This document shows positions 44,547-55,248 of a stretch of DNA of 64,000 nt, one piece after another; the stretch's first letter is position 1, and the number at the start of each line of letters is the position of its first letter. This stretch comes from Stenocarpella maydis. Lineage: Eukaryota; Ascomycota; Sordariomycetes; Diaporthales; Diaporthaceae. Location of the stretch: NCBI GenBank assembly GCA_002270565.1, contig NQMI01000108.1:62001-126000 (forward strand), written 5' to 3'. The position numbers were made by a program, and so were the translations under genes. The notes beneath the pieces were generated by a model. That model made no database searches and was not told the origin of the DNA. It saw only the letters and a list, made by a program, of their open reading frames with translations.

Positions 44547-45395
44547 TTACTTTTCCTTCAAAGCGCTGACAACCTGAATGATGGGTTCTTCCACACAATC
44601 CTTCCAAAGCTCAGGATCCTCCCTAGCCACCTCTGTCCCCGAAATGGGCACGACTTTGACATCAGTAAGCCCAAATTTCTTGTAGATCTCCAGGGACCCA
44701 GAATAGAGAACCTCAAGCGAGGTTCCACCAAACTTGACCGGCGGGTCAGGAGCCCATAGCGTGACATAGTACTTCAGACCTCCAGGAATTCCCTCGATGT
44801 CCGTGTAAGAGACCCCGTACTTGCCCCCTCGAAGATTGGGGCTCCCCGGATTGACCATATGGATGCCGATAAACCGGCCTCCAGGCTTCAGATGCCACAC
44901 GGCATTTTTGAACATCTTCTCTAGGGCCTCGATGTCATTGGCATGGTCGAACACCCAGTTGGCTTGCACGGCGTCATAGGACTCCCTCAGGCCCAGGTGC
45001 CCCGGGTCTTCCGTCACATCGCCCTCGATCCACCGGATACGGTCGCCAAGCCCCTTCTTTGCGGCCTCCTGCTTGCCCACGTGGAGCATTTTGGCGGAGA
45101 TATCCACCACATCCACCGAGTCCGCGCCCCGCTCAACCGCCTGGCGGGCCCTGAGGCCGGTCCCGCCGCCGAAGTCGAGGATGTCGAAACCGGTTGGGTC
45201 GCCGAGCGCGGTCAGGTAGAGCTCGCTCTCCAGGCGACCGATCGGCGTGGTGTCCGTGAAGGCCTCATCTACTCCACGTCAGTCATCTCGGACGGAGCCC
45301 AGATTGGGGCCTGTGCTTCATGCGTAACGAGAAGCCGCTTACTTACAGTCTGAAGCTAATGCATTGTACTCCTCTGTGACGTGGGGTCTTGCCAT
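44547..45395 (-). CDS. Class I SAM-dependent methyltransferase
   Basis: Exons are 45395-45347 and 45268-44547 (intron 78 bp, donor GTAAGT, acceptor GAGTAG), giving 256 residues. The spliced start reads MARPHVTEEYNALASDYEAF. Motif I is DFGGGTG at 48-54, the SAM-binding glycine loop. DVVDISAKML supplies the acidic residue after strand 2. RWIEGDVTE and YDAVQANWVFDHANDIEAL follow, then the post-II motif WHLKPGGRFIGIHMVNP. The length and order fit the methyltransferase type 11/25 group of small-molecule methyltransferases. The substrate is not predictable. The neighbours are not a biosynthetic cluster. Confidence 0.88.
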
Positions 45396-46093
45396 AGTTA
45401 GAGACCTGAATGGCAGAGCGTAATGTTCCAAAATAAGCCCAGAATTTGACAATTGAAAGATTCCGCGGCTCAGCCTTTAATATATCTCAGCGATGATGCG
45501 GGGTCGTCTTGACCTCGTATTGCTAAGAATTTGGATAAGTCCGGAGATGCTGACTGCATATTCAACACAATCTTGATTGGGGACAATGATGTCGAGTGTA
45601 ACGTGACCCTACGCTTGTATACCTCGGTATGCACCTTTCCATACCTGCAGTAGATAAAAGCACGCGGGCAGGCTCATTTTTTCATCGAAAAAGTACTATT
45701 GAGCAAGGGGACTGGGGCATCATACAACCCTTGATATCACACGTGTGGCCATTGAAAACAGGGACAAATGGTCATCTGTATTAATAATATTGAACCGGGG
45801 TACAAGGCTTATCGGAGCCGGGACATATGGAGATATCTGTGCCCAACCTGGAGGTGCCTGAGGTGACTAATATACCATAGCTAATTAGTCAGGTGTTGAT
45901 TGTGATGTAATTGCCAACACATTCAGCCCTCTATTGGAAACATAGATAAGGTGGCGAAGAGATTTAAAGTTCATGGCTTGTGCATCTCGAAATGTTTCAT
46001 AGTCTCCCACATGTGCACTCAGGTGGGCCAGAGAAAACAAGGATTGTGGCTACTCGGGCGGGGAGCGGTGGACGCTTTCATCCAAGTCCCTAC
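45396..46093. other. Intergenic, no gene seen
   Basis: This is the upstream region of the methyltransferase gene. It contains AATATT- and TACC-rich stretches but no recognised gene. Confidence 0.5.
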
Positions 46094-48001
46094 CTAGGTA
46101 CTTGAGAACCTAGGCAGGTAGCTTGGAGCTCCCTGGATCGAGGCACTTCCCCAGCAGATACTCAATGACGTCTGTTGTATTGGGTAAATAAATATCCCAA
46201 GGTCACAGGGTATCGAGGGCTCTCGTTGTAGATTCCAGCCTACGTCTCGGTGGATAGATCTCAGCCTGAGAAATAGAGTTGGGTAAGTTGAGTCTTTTCC
46301 GGATTGGTGATAGAATAACGCAATGGGAGCGTCCATGTTGTCCCTCTCTTCAATTCCGGATGGTCTGATGAGGCTCTGCTCAGAGTCAACGACCCAGGCC
46401 CGACCTACTTCCCTCGCTGCACAGTACCCAGCAGCCTTCAGCGAGTGGTAGCGTATGCTAGGCCAGGAAGTCCATTCCGGAGCGGCCCCAGGGGCCTTAT
46501 TGAATAGCTCCCTGGGCGTTGAGGCCGTGACGTACATCGTTTGAACCGCTGCAGACCCCAGTTTAGCTGCGATATTGTCTATAGCGATGATTGAGGGGTT
46601 ATGCAGTCGTAGGTTCACCATGCCGCTGGTGCTGGGTGCCAAGCCCCTGGAAATCAAGATACCCAGCTGGCTTTGGCCACGGCGGCATCTTAAAGGCGCG
46701 ATGGCAACTGGCTCATAGATGTACAATCGCCACTTTGGGTCGCCAAGTGGGACAAACTCCTCTATTTTCCCGCCGTACTCGGCTTTACCATCAGGATCAG
46801 GATCATCATCCGGGCTGTCGTCCACGGAGCCAGCGGATTTAGTTTCGTCGACTCGAATCTCGATGATTTGCTTGTCTTCAGAAGCTATCTCAGCGGATGC
46901 CGCGAGGTCGTCTGCTACTTCCCTTGACTGTGACCTTGAAGGTGTGGAACTCTTCGTGTCCGAGCCTAAGACCTGCGGTCCCTTCTGTGTTTGTTGGGCC
47001 TCCACCACACTGTAGAGAAGTGGCATAGATGAGTATGTCTGTAACCTCATACCCTGTATTTCTTTCAAGAATCGCGACGTCAGCCTCACAAGCTGGTTCA
47101 CCACCTCGAACGGGCCTTGATAGTCGTTTTAATGGTGCAGGATTTCGATTCCGGAGGAGTCCTTGAAGCACTGTGGCGAAGGTGCTATCATACCAGACAC
47201 CGTGGTATGCGAATGCTCGTCATCTGGGTAAGACCACGCGAAGATAGACTGGTCTTCCGTCCTCTGCATTATAGCCTGCTGAAGACGTGAGAAGGCTTTG
47301 ATGCCTTCGCCGTATAACAAAGGCATGCTGACATCGAACAGCCCCATCAGGCAGTAAGCCGAATCCTCCAACCGCGTGGTCTGGCGGGAAGCGGCCCAAG
47401 ACATCTTCTGCGCAACGCTGTACTCATCCCAGCGACACTCCAGAAGCACCTTCTCGCTTACGCGGGTGATGCGGGACACGGAATTCCGCAGTGACTTCTT
47501 CGTGCCGATTTCAGACCAGTCTGCGGCCAGGAAGACAACCTCAGAGGGCGCGAGTAATTCTTGCAACGTCCATCCGCGCGTGAACCAGCGACTGCGCGCG
47601 AAAGAAGAGCCATCTTCTGACTGACTATCGCCGCCGGGAAACTTTGCCGGGTCTTCGGAGCTCCCAACATCGCTCAGGTAGGCGTAGCAGATGGCGGCAT
47701 CGCGGTACCACTGGAACATGGAGTTGATAGCCTCAGAGAGCTCGGCACTTGATGACTTGTCGATGCAACAGGTGTCGATCCAGGCATATTGAAAGCCCTC
47801 GGACTCTGCAAGCCGACAGCACCCGCGTATCTTGTCGTAACCCTTCCTCTCGCTGCTTTCCGGTCGTCTCTCGGCGTGGTACTTGAAGGTCACCTCCTCG
47901 GGCCCCCAAGTGTGTGAAAGAATCGCATAGGGAGGGATACCACTCCCCGCCTCTCCCACAAATTCCTCAAAGCCAAGTGATTGCACATTCAAAAGCCGCA
48001 T
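46094..48001 (-). pseudogene. HET-domain (heterokaryon incompatibility-type) gene interrupted by one stop codon
   Basis: One minus-strand frame runs for 636 codons and is open except for a TAA at 47129-47131. The first 290 residues hold a full HET domain: PPYAILSHTWGPEEVTF, YAWIDTCCIDKSSSAELSEA, MFQWYRDAAICYAYLSDV and SRWFTRGWTLQELLAP, then the MPLLYGEGIKAFSRLQQ segment that ends many HET proteins. After the stop the same frame continues with NDYQGPFEVVNQLVRLTSRF, an acidic region and about 336 further residues. HET proteins trigger cell death on fusion with an incompatible strain. The truncated 290-residue form still holds the whole domain, so it might remain functional. A sequencing error or an unnoticed intron at the stop cannot be excluded, but no good donor/acceptor pair spans it. 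Confidence 0.75.
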
Positions 48002-48179
48002 TCTTGTGAAATGTCATGGATTCGACTCATCAGTGTGAAGTTGAAGTGTCGTGGCGAGTTGCGGAGGTCGTGCTCGCAGAAGTGAGCACTAAAGTTGCAA
48101 GGGGGTGTGTGGCAAGGCAGTCAACGTACCCTGTTCGCCCACCTAGTACAAGAAATTTAGCGTGCAGCCTACTATAATT
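48002..48179. promoter_or_regulatory. Upstream region of the HET gene
   Basis: The interval between the HET start codon and the repeat at 48.2 kb presumably holds the promoter. No defined box was recognised. Confidence 0.3.
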
Positions 48180-48500
48180 TCTTATACCTCCCCTCCAAAA
48201 TACCGTGCCTTGAAGCTCTAAGAGACCCTTAATACATCTCAGAGCTTCTCAACACGCCCAGAGGAAGGGCCCTTTACACACCTAGGGGAAGGGCCCTTCC
48301 TCCAAGTATATAGAGGGCTCTATAGAGGCACTTTATCTAGGCATATTAAGTATCCTTCCTTTAGGTATATTAAGGGCCCTTTTTCTAAACATATAAAGTG
48401 CAATTTTTTTTAGGTGTGCTAAAAGCCTACTGGGTATATTAAAAGCCCACTGGGTATGCTAAAAGCTTTTTAAATAAAGAATTCAAAGGGTTAGGGCACC
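48180..48500. repeat. GGGCCC-rich repeat segment, copy C (partial)
   Basis: Repeated units such as GAAGGGCCCTT, TATATAGAGGGCTC and AGGTATATTAAGGGCCC resemble the unit part of the repeats at 26.6 and 40.5 kb. A second short tandem part repeats TAAAAGCCCACTGGGTAT. The downstream tail block shared by copies A and B was not found here. Confidence 0.5.
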
Positions 48501-49636
48501 AGGGTAGCTCTTTTCTTTTTTTAAGAAGTATCAGAATTCCTAATGAGCTGCATGCTTAATGCTTGTACTAGGTAGGCGAATAGGGCCGAGCTAGGTAGGC
48601 GGTCCTGAAAAGCTGGGTAGGCGGATGCTGACTGGGGGGGCAAGGGCTCAGCAGTGATGCTCATGCCACTATGTACACTCCCCCAGAACTAATTTTGTTA
48701 GTTCGGTAAAAGTGCCCTCGCTATCCTGAAGTCAGCAGGTGGATTGGGTCGTGTGCCTCTGACCCTCTGAAAAACTACTCTTCTTTTTTTCGTCGGGTAA
48801 TTTCGGAGGACAAGTTGCAGGATTTCCATAGCCCGAGTTCAAGTGAGAGTGGATAATCTCTACTTAGGTACTTCTCGACAGCCGTTCATATTATGCCGAA
48901 CCAGATCTTTCGTGTTTACGTTACAAGTAAAAGAGGAATCCTTTACATCTGCATTAGCATCTAATAATAGGAGCTTCTTCCTTAACGAGACCCTGGCCAT
49001 TGCTCTTGACTTTAATGTTAATTATCCACGTTTGGAGGTATCAGAGTCTACAGGTTAGTGACAGTGGGTGTCTATCGTATGATATGAGGTGTTGATCACT
49101 GGTCGGATAGCCTGAACAGCTTATCGTAGCCATTAGCACCGAGCCACCTGGGACGAGGGTTACCCGGCTTTTTAGGGCTTTGTGACTGTGTCCTCCACTC
49201 GCCACCTGAGCACTAAGTACTCCGTACCTAGGCACCTATTCTTGTACCAAATTGAGTAGATGATTGTGGAGAAAAGGGCCGGGAATACTTGTAACTCAAA
49301 AAGTACCTAACTAAAATCGACATGATACTCTAATAATACGTCAGAATGAGGATAAGTGAGAGCCATGGCCACCTTTTCTGAACACAAGCAATCTAACAAC
49401 AACCAGAGACGCAACAAGGAAAGAGAGAGATGCTAATCAGTGGATGAAATGCGAACAAGGATCAAATCTAGATCATATTCAGCATGTAGCATCCCTGCGA
49501 GTAGTCAATTAGCCGTTTGATAGTCACGCTACACCTATCTGGGCAGGTGATGCGGGCCTCCCCAGTCAACGACGTCTTTCTATCATGCGTGGGCGCTGTG
49601 TCCGGAGACGGAATCTGCACCACAAAAGTGCAGAAG
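48501..49636. other. Intergenic, no gene seen
   Basis: The stretch becomes GC-normal toward the MetX-like gene. It includes an in-frame upstream extension of that gene with an ATG at 49550. No other gene was supported. Confidence 0.5.
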
Positions 49637-50791
49637 ATGGCAGAGGCTTTTTCAGCCCACCAGTGCGAGACTTCGGCCAACAAGCAAAGTTGGCCGACTA
49701 CAACACGCGGCAAGCATGTGCTCGAAGACTTCATATTCAGCTCCGGCGAGACGATCCCGCAACTGCGACTTCACTACCAGACCCTCGGCACGCTGAGGAC
49801 CTCAGAAGATGGCAAATGCACCAACGCCGTGCTCATAATGCACGGGACAGGCGGGTCCAGCGAGCAGTTCCTCAACGCGCAGTTCGCGGGCGAGCTCTTC
49901 ACCGCGGGGCAGCCGCTCGACGCGGAGAGGTACTTCATCATCCTCCGCGACGGCATCGGCCACGGGCGCTCGAGCAAGCCGAGCACGAGCGGCCTGGGCG
50001 TGCGGTTCCCGAGGTACCGCTACGCCGACATGGTGCGCGCCGACCACCTCCTGCTGACGCAACACCTCGGCGTCGGGCACCTGCGGCTGGCGATGGGCAC
50101 CTCGATGGGCGGCATGCAGACCTGGGTGTGGGGCGAGGCATACCCGGGCTTCGCGGACGCGCTGATGCCGCTCGCGTCGCTGCCCGTGCAGATATCCGGG
50201 CGGAACCGCATGTGGCGCAGGATGGCCATGGATGGCGTCCGGTCCGACCCCGCGTGGAAGGGAGGCGACTACGCGCCGGGCGAGCAGCCGAGGCCGGGGC
50301 TTACGGCTGCGCTCGACATCCTGACGCTCATGTCGCTGAGCCCGCTGCGATACCAGGCGGAGGCGCCCACGAGGGGCGACGCAGACTCGCTCCTCGAGGG
50401 CAAGATCCGCTCGGGGCTGGAGTCAACGGATGCGAACGACCTGCTTTTTGCGCTGGACGCTTCGTCCGATTATGACCCGAGGGCAGACCTGCACAAGATC
50501 GAGGTGCCGCTGGTCGCGGTCAACACGGCAGACGACCAAATCAACCCACCTGAGCTGGGGATACTGGAGAGGGAAACACGGGCTGGGCTGAGGGAAGGTC
50601 TGGGCAAGGTTGTCGTGCTGCCCATCACGGAGGAGACTAGAGGCCACGGATCACATACTGTGGCTAAGCTGTGGAAGCATCTTCTGGTAGAATTGTTACT
50701 CGAGACCGAGAAGAGCTGGCGTGACCACCGACAAGGTTACCGTCTTGGTAAGGAAAATACAGATTCCAGCAGCTCGAGGGCAATCACATGA
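49637..50791 (+). CDS. Alpha/beta hydrolase of the homoserine acetyltransferase (MetX-like) type
   Basis: A single exon gives 384 residues from ATG 49637. An in-frame ATG at 49550 would add 29 residues without recognised features, so the shorter form was chosen. The domain begins HVLEDFIFSSGETIPQLRLH and YQTLGTLR, then VLIMHGTGGSSEQFL with the oxyanion region. The nucleophile elbow is GTSMGGMQTW (Ser 156), the acid is in VAVNTADDQINPPEL and the His is in ETRGHGSHTVA, a complete Ser-Asp-His triad. Fungal genomes contain several such paralogues, and only some act on homoserine. The arrangement of ALMPLASLPVQISGRNRMWR matches the uncharacterised branch, so a role in methionine synthesis is not claimed. 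Confidence 0.87.
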   Translation: MAEAFSAHQCETSANKQSWPTTTRGKHVLEDFIFSSGETIPQLRLHYQTLGTLRTSEDGKCTNAVLIMHGTGGSSEQFLNAQFAGELFTAGQPLDAERYFIILRDGIGHGRSSKPSTSGLGVRFPRYRYADMVRADHLLLTQHLGVGHLRLAMGTSMGGMQTWVWGEAYPGFADALMPLASLPVQISGRNRMWRRMAMDGVRSDPAWKGGDYAPGEQPRPGLTAALDILTLMSLSPLRYQAEAPTRGDADSLLEGKIRSGLESTDANDLLFALDASSDYDPRADLHKIEVPLVAVNTADDQINPPELGILERETRAGLREGLGKVVVLPITEETRGHGSHTVAKLWKHLLVELLLETEKSWRDHRQGYRLGKENTDSSSSRAIT

Positions 50792-51478
50792 GGTCGCTCA
50801 ACACCCACAACAACTTGCCCGCCATCACCCAACTGCAGTTTAACAACACCCAGTCCTACACGACCGATATTAATTCCTACCAACTTCCCTGCCACCCTCA
50901 CATTCCTCCCATCTTGGCCCGACAAGCTTCGAACGTTGCTACCTTCATCCACAATACCAACAAATATCGTCCGACAACAAGCATGCCATCTGTCCTTGAA
51001 TTAGTCGCCACTAGTTAGGGAACGTCTACTCTCGCAATAAATATACTAAACATCTAACTCGTGGAGAGTTAGTCTTAGATGTGCTGGTGTGTGGGTTAGG
51101 ATGAGCGATACTCTCTTATTCGCTGTAGGCGAATTGGGAATATCAAGGCAGATAATGTACCAATCTACCCTGAATTTCCCCCTGCATATATCTCTGCATT
51201 CTTGGCAAGTTGGTTCCCAAAGCAATTCGCTCTAGCTTGTGACCGCGCATGTTTAGTTGCCAGATAGGGAAGAATAAGACTAACGTGCTGGGAGTAGTTG
51301 CAAAAATATGCCAGTTGATGTGTAATACCCTTTTCCACCAGAAAACAAATTGCAGTTAACATCCCGAGATCCTGGAGAAAATCCCGTCCCTGTTTCAAAA
51401 CCTGGAATTCGGCCGAAGTCATAACTACCCAGGTACGCAAACTGTCGGGCATTTTTCAGATGCCTTGGCAGGGGGAAA

Positions 51479-51521
<43 letters not shown>

Positions 51522-52397
51522 CTGTCTGCGCATGCATGAACGAGGTTGCCCCCCCCCCCCCAACCTTTGCACGAGATGTCAGCTGAGAATCCCGGCTCAG
51601 CATTCAGCAACACCCCCGTTTCCCCGCCAGGGACTGCCAAACCCGAGGCTTGACTTTCCGGCGTTTGCTTTTACATGTTTCCCCTGTACGACCGGGCCGT
51701 TACGGTGGGTGAAACAGAGGATTGCCATGCATGTTCGGCCAGAGTCCGTGCATGGGAAGGCCCGAATAATTGGTCAACGCGCACGTCGGGACAATCTAAC
51801 CTCGACAATGCTCCCGAGCGGCGTCAACGGCATGACCCTGCAGACGCGGAGCTTGCTTATTACCACCACAATGAATATTCCATTTGTCTACCTCGGCACC
51901 TAGGATGACTACGCGCTTACCCAACGCGCCAGGGAAATGAAAGGACGCCCTGCTTAATTTATTAACGACAACTAACATCAGGCTGGGAAGCCGGTCAGGA
52001 TGTCAACAGACATTTCACGCAGTGCACATGCAATTATTTCACACCCAAGATTCAGAGGCACGATCGGTTTTGTTGAGACGTACTCATTGTATTGACTCTC
52101 GACCACAGTATGAATACAAGGCGATGACTGCTCCACAGCAAGGAGGAACTATTCCAGCGCCATCTCGAGACCAAGCCCGAGGATGACATAGAACCTCCCG
52201 CCGTAGAGAAATCGCCCGAGAAATATGATACAAGAATTGTAAGAGGCCCAATCAGAACAGATGATGGAAAGCATGGTCTATATACACTAGTCCCTGGTAT
52301 CAATCCGTCCACTCCTCAATAGCGCCAGAAACGGGAGCCGTGCCCCTACCTTCCGAAGTGGGAAAGCGGTAGCAGTCGATAAACATCAGAGGCAAAT
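50792..52397. other. Intergenic with simple repeats
   Basis: About 1.6 kb without a supported gene, lying between the MetX-like gene (plus) and the AA9 gene (minus), which converge here. It contains a (CA)20 microsatellite at 51480-51519 and a run of 13 C at 51549-51561. Confidence 0.6.
51480..51519 (+). repeat. (AC)n microsatellite
   Basis: Twenty uninterrupted AC dinucleotides, followed 30 bp later by a C homopolymer. Confidence 0.95.
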
Positions 52398-53345
52398 CTA
52401 AGCCTTGATGTCACGGGCGTGGCGGCGCTTCTTGCAAGCCTCCTTGGTAGGCGCGGGGGCGGCGGCCGAAGAGGCAGCAGTCGTCTGGGCGGCGGTGGGG
52501 GCGGCGGCGGAGGGGGTAGCCGCGGAGGGGGAGGGGGCAGAGCCACCGGAGGAGGAGCCACCGGAGGAGGAGCCCGAACCCTGGGACGCGCCAGAGCTGC
52601 TGAAGCCCAGGGCGGGACCGGGGATTGGGTACGAGGAGAAGGCCTGGTAGATGTTGAAGAGGATGCCCTTGTCGTCGGCCTTGTACAGGGCGGTACCGGG
52701 GGTTCCCTGGGGGAAGGAGCCGGAGCCGCCGGTGACCTCGATGTTGACGCACTGCGGGTAGTTCTGCGCACCGTTTGCCTGGTTTGCGGAGTGCAGGGCA
52801 ATGATCTCGTGGCGGAGAACGTACTTGCCCGCGGGGGTGCCCTCGGGGATCTTGATCTCCCAGGCCAGGTTGTTGGAGATGATCTCGTCAGAAGCCCACT
52901 TGCCGGGGTTGGAGCCGGAGATGATACCAGCCTCCTGGATCTTGACGAAGGACAGCTTGGTCTTGTCGACGGTGGTGGGGTCGTCGGCGGGGGCCAGGTA
53001 GTCAATGACGGGGCCGTGGTGGGAGTCGGGCCAGGTGTTCCAGATAGCCTTGATGGTCTGGCCGGCGGCGACGGTGGCGTTGCTCAGGGCACCGTTGGTG
53101 GCATCACGGTGGCAGATGATGTCCGGGTTGGCGTAGGCGTCGGGGGCGACGAAGCCATTGTCGGAGGCGGAGGTGCTCCAGGCAACGAACTTGTCTCCGG
53201 TCTTGGTGCCCTGGCTGACGGCCCACTGCTCATCGAAGCCCTTGTAGGTGACACCGCCGATCTCCCAGGAGGAGACGAATCCGTGGGCGGAGACGAGGCT
53301 GGCGCCAGCGGCCAGAGCAAGAGCGAGAGGGGTCTTGGCAGGCAT
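52398..53345 (-). CDS. AA9 lytic polysaccharide monooxygenase (formerly GH61)
   Basis: A single exon gives 315 residues. The signal peptide (MPAKTPLALALAAGASLVSA) is cut so that His21 (HGFVSSWEIGG) becomes the N-terminal residue, as the copper histidine brace requires. The second brace His is in WPDSHHGPVIDY (H109). The axial Tyr lies in NYPQCVNIEV, preceded by YVLRHEIIALH. A Cys pair (C78 in DIICHR and the Cys of YPQC) fits the conserved disulfide. The core ends near AFSSYPIPGPAL. A tail of about 70 residues rich in Ser, Gly, Pro, Ala and Thr follows and ends in a basic CKKRRHARDIKA. No CBM1 is present. The enzyme oxidatively cleaves cellulose or hemicellulose outside the cell. The open frame extends upstream of the start, but the signal peptide fixes ATG 53345. 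Confidence 0.94.
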   Translation of the reverse strand: MPAKTPLALALAAGASLVSAHGFVSSWEIGGVTYKGFDEQWAVSQGTKTGDKFVAWSTSASDNGFVAPDAYANPDIICHRDATNGALSNATVAAGQTIKAIWNTWPDSHHGPVIDYLAPADDPTTVDKTKLSFVKIQEAGIISGSNPGKWASDEIISNNLAWEIKIPEGTPAGKYVLRHEIIALHSANQANGAQNYPQCVNIEVTGGSGSFPQGTPGTALYKADDKGILFNIYQAFSSYPIPGPALGFSSSGASQGSGSSSGGSSSGGSAPSPSAATPSAAAPTAAQTTAASSAAAPAPTKEACKKRRHARDIKA

Positions 53346-55248
53346 TTTGAGATTGGGTTTGTTGGACTGAAGGGACCTGAACAAATCAATGTACGAGTGG
53401 TGCGATGCGATGAATAACCGGCTGGCGGGATGAATGAATCTACTGCAGTCAATACAGCAACGAGCGAAAGAATGAAGCTCGAAGGAGTGTCTTCGAAAGA
53501 ATGGATGTGGTGAGTTGATGACGAGAGAGTCTGAAGGGAAGGCAAGAAAGTCAGACCTCTCCCGGCCGACGACGCTGCCCTTCTTATGATGATCGCGGAC
53601 GACCAGAACCCCCTCTGCCCACGTCCACCCTGGAGTCGCCTCATCGGCCTTGATTGCCTCGTAGCCTCGCTGCCTGGGCCCCTGCCCCGCCACATTCGCA
53701 CGCGCTGTGTACCCTCACGGCAATGGAAAGGGGAGGGGGCTGTAATCGTGGGTCCAGGTGACGCCCCAGAAAATTACCGATTACGTCCTAACAAGATGAA
53801 CAGGAGCAGGGCGGCCGTCTTGGCAACAAGGTTTTCGACAAGGTTGAGGCTCTTGGTGGAGTCGCACGCGCTGGCCAGGCCATGCCCGCCTATCGCTTGC
53901 TCGCTTGACGGCAGCGCGGGACCCAGTCGCCTCCCGCCAGAACACCCCGTCGACCTTGGGCGATGTTCCATTTCCACGAGACTCGTGGTTGGCCAGCCCG
54001 GGAAGCCTTACGTAAGGCGTCGCAGACCTGGCTGCTTGCAATGTCACCTTGAGGCTGCAGCTCTCTTCGCGCCGCGCTCAACGCTCAGGGGTAAAGGCCG
54101 AGTGAGGGGCCGGTGGTGGGCGGACAACATCGTCAGCGCCCCCTGAATCCTTGAACCGGAGAAGGGGAAAAAGAAAAAAAAAATCCTCAAATTGCAATTG
54201 GGGGAGTTTGTTCTGGTGTGCGAAATTTCCGTGTGGCCCCTCCTTGTGTTTCAAGCAGAAAGCCTTGGCGCCTCGGGAGGCCTTTTGGAGGAACTCGTCG
54301 CCGTGGCGTAGCAGACGTCTTGGTTATGCGCAGCGCGGCCTCGCGTGCTGGAGGCAGGGATCTGAGGCGAGCTAGCCAGCTGGGCCTGTGATATTGCGGG
54401 TTTTAGCATGCGATGTGAACACAAGACGTTTATGCTCTGGGCGGGCACTGACCAAACGATCGACTTTAGCCGCGTGGCAGGGATGCGATCGACAGCTGGG
54501 ATCAAGTCGGTCGTCACTCAGCACTGACCATACTCATAGCGTGTTTATTTCCTGACAGGCTTGGCTCACCGTAGTACAACGTCGCAACGACATGGACAAC
54601 AGGTGGGTGACGGCGATTCAGACGATGCAACATCACCTCCGTGGCGTTGGCTCCTGCTCAGCTGCATCCGTCAAGTTTCATCGACCCTGCATCGACCCCA
54701 AGAGAAGGCTCGTCCAGCCGCAATGTCGACAACCGAGATGAGAATGTCGAGTAGCCGCTTAGGTCGGTCTTGGCGTTCACACCAACAGCCGCCCCCTTTG
54801 ACGCCCGCTCCGCTGTGCCGAAGGCGTGCAACAACGGCCAGAAGGCGGACGGTGAGCCAACCGCTGCTCGCCAATGGATTCCTTGCAAAATCTGGGTCTA
54901 ATATGAAAGATCTATACTGTGGGTTAAAAGGTCGATCATTGACGGTCAGCCCGAAGCAAGCCCCTGGTTACTTTTCTACCAACTGGTTGGGACCCCGCTG
55001 TTACAACCACAAGCAGCCGCCGGCCAGGCTCTTTCTCACGCTCAGAGCTGTGGATCAAGCGGTGTCAAGGCTGCAGCAAGATGGAGGCAGCGGAGGGCTG
55101 GGGTTCACACGGCGACAACATGGGATCAAGTGAGCCCTCGGTTCTTTGACTTGGTGGTAAACTGCCTTGCCTTGTGGCTCAAATTTATGTTTCCCTTTTA
55201 TGCATGGTGTAAATCCCGGGCAGAGTCCGGGCTTGCACCGCGCTCCGC
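53346..55248. other. Intergenic, AA9 upstream region, no other gene seen
   Basis: The first 200 bp on the minus strand are a CA/CT-rich leader of the AA9 gene. Frames further along are short or motif-free. An A run lies at about 54172-54181. Confidence 0.5.

Noticed and set aside
49585..50475. 296-residue plus-strand open frame
   Set aside because: Out-of-frame shadow of the MetX-like hydrolase, rich in Arg and Ala from GC-biased codons.
51480..51519. CRISPR-like or satellite array
   Set aside because: A plain AC microsatellite. There are no spacers, and the genome is eukaryotic.
52419..53417. 332-residue plus-strand open frame
   Set aside because: Antisense shadow of the GC-rich AA9 gene. 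It is Gly/Val-rich with no motif, while the minus strand has a clear LPMO.
54561..55133. 190-residue plus-strand open frame
   Set aside because: Arg/Ser/Pro-rich text without motif, and codon use unlike the real genes nearby.
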